A DNA stretch of 16,979 nt from Clostridia bacterium (GTDB lineage Bacteria > Bacillota > Clostridia > Christensenellales > Borkfalkiaceae), in NCBI GenBank assembly GCA_900767495.1, contig CAAFZH010000137.1, positions 1-16,979 on the forward strand, given 5' to 3'. Shown here in pieces: positions 16,700 to 16,979 of this stretch. The first letter of the stretch is position 1. The number at the start of each line of letters is the position of its first letter. A model generated the notes under the pieces. The model ran no database searches and had not been told where the DNA came from. It worked only from the letters and a program-made list of their open reading frames with translations. The translations under genes and the position numbers were made by a program.

Positions 16700-16728
16700 A
16701 TTTTACACCAAATTTTTATAAATGTAAA
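16700..16728 (-). promoter_or_regulatory. Predicted sigma-A promoter of the protease-opp unit
   Basis: On the minus strand TTTACA (-35, 16723-16728) is separated by exactly 17 bases from TAAAAT (-10, 16700-16705) in a locally AT-rich region. Transcription would begin near 16693, giving a leader of about 110 bases to the protease ATG. It is the best promoter I see in the window and the likely driver of the downstream genes. The hexamers lie inside an inverted repeat, ATTTTACA (16700-16707) and TGTAAAAT (16723-16730), so the same arrangement also reads as a promoter on the plus strand. Confidence 0.6.
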
Positions 16729-16791
16729 ATATTTTTAGGCGGCGAACGATATTTTCATTTATCGTACACCGTTAAAAGTATATAACTGCTT

Positions 16792-16819
16792 ATTGCCGTC
16801 GCTTATCCGCGACGGCAAT
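16792..16819 (-). terminator. Perfect 11-bp hairpin after the right-edge gene
   Basis: ATTGCCGTCGC (16792-16802) pairs perfectly with GCGACGGCAAT (16809-16819) over a 6-base loop (TTATCC), starting 10 bases past the stop of the upstream partial gene. The stem is strong and GC-rich but no U-tract follows on the minus strand (AAGCAG), so it is either a non-canonical terminator or a 3'-end stabilising stem. Confidence 0.45.
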
Positions 16820-16829
16820 CGCCGTTATT

Positions 16830-16979
16830 TTACGCCGCCTCCTGCGTTTCCTGCGCCTTTTGGGTTATCCGAGCCTTGCCGTCCGTAACGGTAACTTCAA
16901 ATATAAGCGCGTCGCTTATCTTTACCGTATACGTTCCGTTTTCGCTCTTTTCGCACCCCTCAGCCGCATAATTCTTGCC
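16830..16979 (-). CDS. Partial CDS, C-terminal 49 residues, unknown function
   Basis: An open frame enters from the right edge and ends in TAA at 16830-16832. The 49 visible residues begin GKNYAAEGCEKSENG, continue through a beta-strand-like TYTVKISDALIFEVTVTDGK (residues 16-35) and finish with a Gln/Ala/Glu-rich tail. The alternating hydrophobic pattern resembles the last strands of a small beta-rich domain, but this is too little to assign a family. Support comes from a frame open to the edge, codon use matching the neighbours (GCG, ACG, GAA, ATA) and a hairpin just after the stop. It is the same strand as all other genes; a separate transcript is likely because a promoter follows. Confidence 0.6.
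   Translation of the reverse strand, partial: GKNYAAEGCEKSENGTYTVKISDALIFEVTVTDGKARITQKAQETQEAA

Noticed and set aside
16739..16791. A second promoter or terminator from the ACGATA/TATCGT 6-bp hairpin (16746-16765)
   Set aside because: The stem is short, it has no T-run, and it is not positioned as a clear operator, so it could be chance.
1..16979. tRNA, rRNA or stop-codon recoding
   Set aside because: I saw no tRNA cloverleaf or rRNA segment. TGA ends oppD and oppF and TAA ends the others, all at family-expected C-termini, so the standard bacterial code fits.

Overview
All genes in this window lie on the minus strand. The proteins point to an uncultured low-to-mid GC Bacillota (Clostridia-like) bacterium. 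Ribosome binding sites are strong AAAGGAG-type, both TGA and TAA act as ordinary stops, there are lipoprotein signal peptides, and the giant surface protease has a Gram-positive architecture (lactocepin/C5a-peptidase-like body, BspA-type leucine-rich repeats, Ser/Asp-rich linker, membrane-spanning C-terminus). Placement below phylum is a guess; the Cys-containing C-terminal tail resembles proteins I associate with gut Christensenellales-like genomes.

Layout in transcription order (right to left). (1) 16830-16979: the last 49 codons of an unrecognised gene, followed by a perfect 11-bp hairpin. (2) 16582-16829: intergenic region with a good sigma-A-type promoter inside a symmetric inverted repeat, and a 5'-leader hairpin. 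(3) 9172-16581: a 2469-residue secreted subtilisin-family (S8) protease fused to bacterial Ig-like domains and about 860 residues of BspA-type repeats. (4) 7654-9153: a surface lipoprotein with an InlB/Flg_new-like module and a GLUG-like beta-helix stretch. (5) 5006-7639: an oversized OppA-like peptide-binding lipoprotein. (6) 4664-5005: a 342-base gap filled with hairpin repeat DNA. (7) 41-4663: oppB, oppC, oppD and oppF, tightly packed. (8) 1-40: an A/T homopolymer tract after oppF.

Spacings are 18 bases (protease to lipoprotein), 14 (lipoprotein to oppA), 342 (oppA to oppB), 16 (oppB to oppC), 1 (oppC to oppD), and a 1-base overlap (oppD to oppF). This suggests one long transcription unit, possibly modulated at the hairpin repeat after oppA. 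Inferred role: the anchored protease cuts extracellular protein, OppA (perhaps helped by the lipoprotein) captures the peptides, and OppBCDF imports them. This resembles the lactococcal proteinase plus Opp logic, but here it is encoded as one physical unit with unusual parts: a large insertion in OppA, a charged insertion with D-x-x-G repeats in OppD, charged N-terminal extensions on OppC, OppD and OppF, and an incomplete Cys set in OppF.
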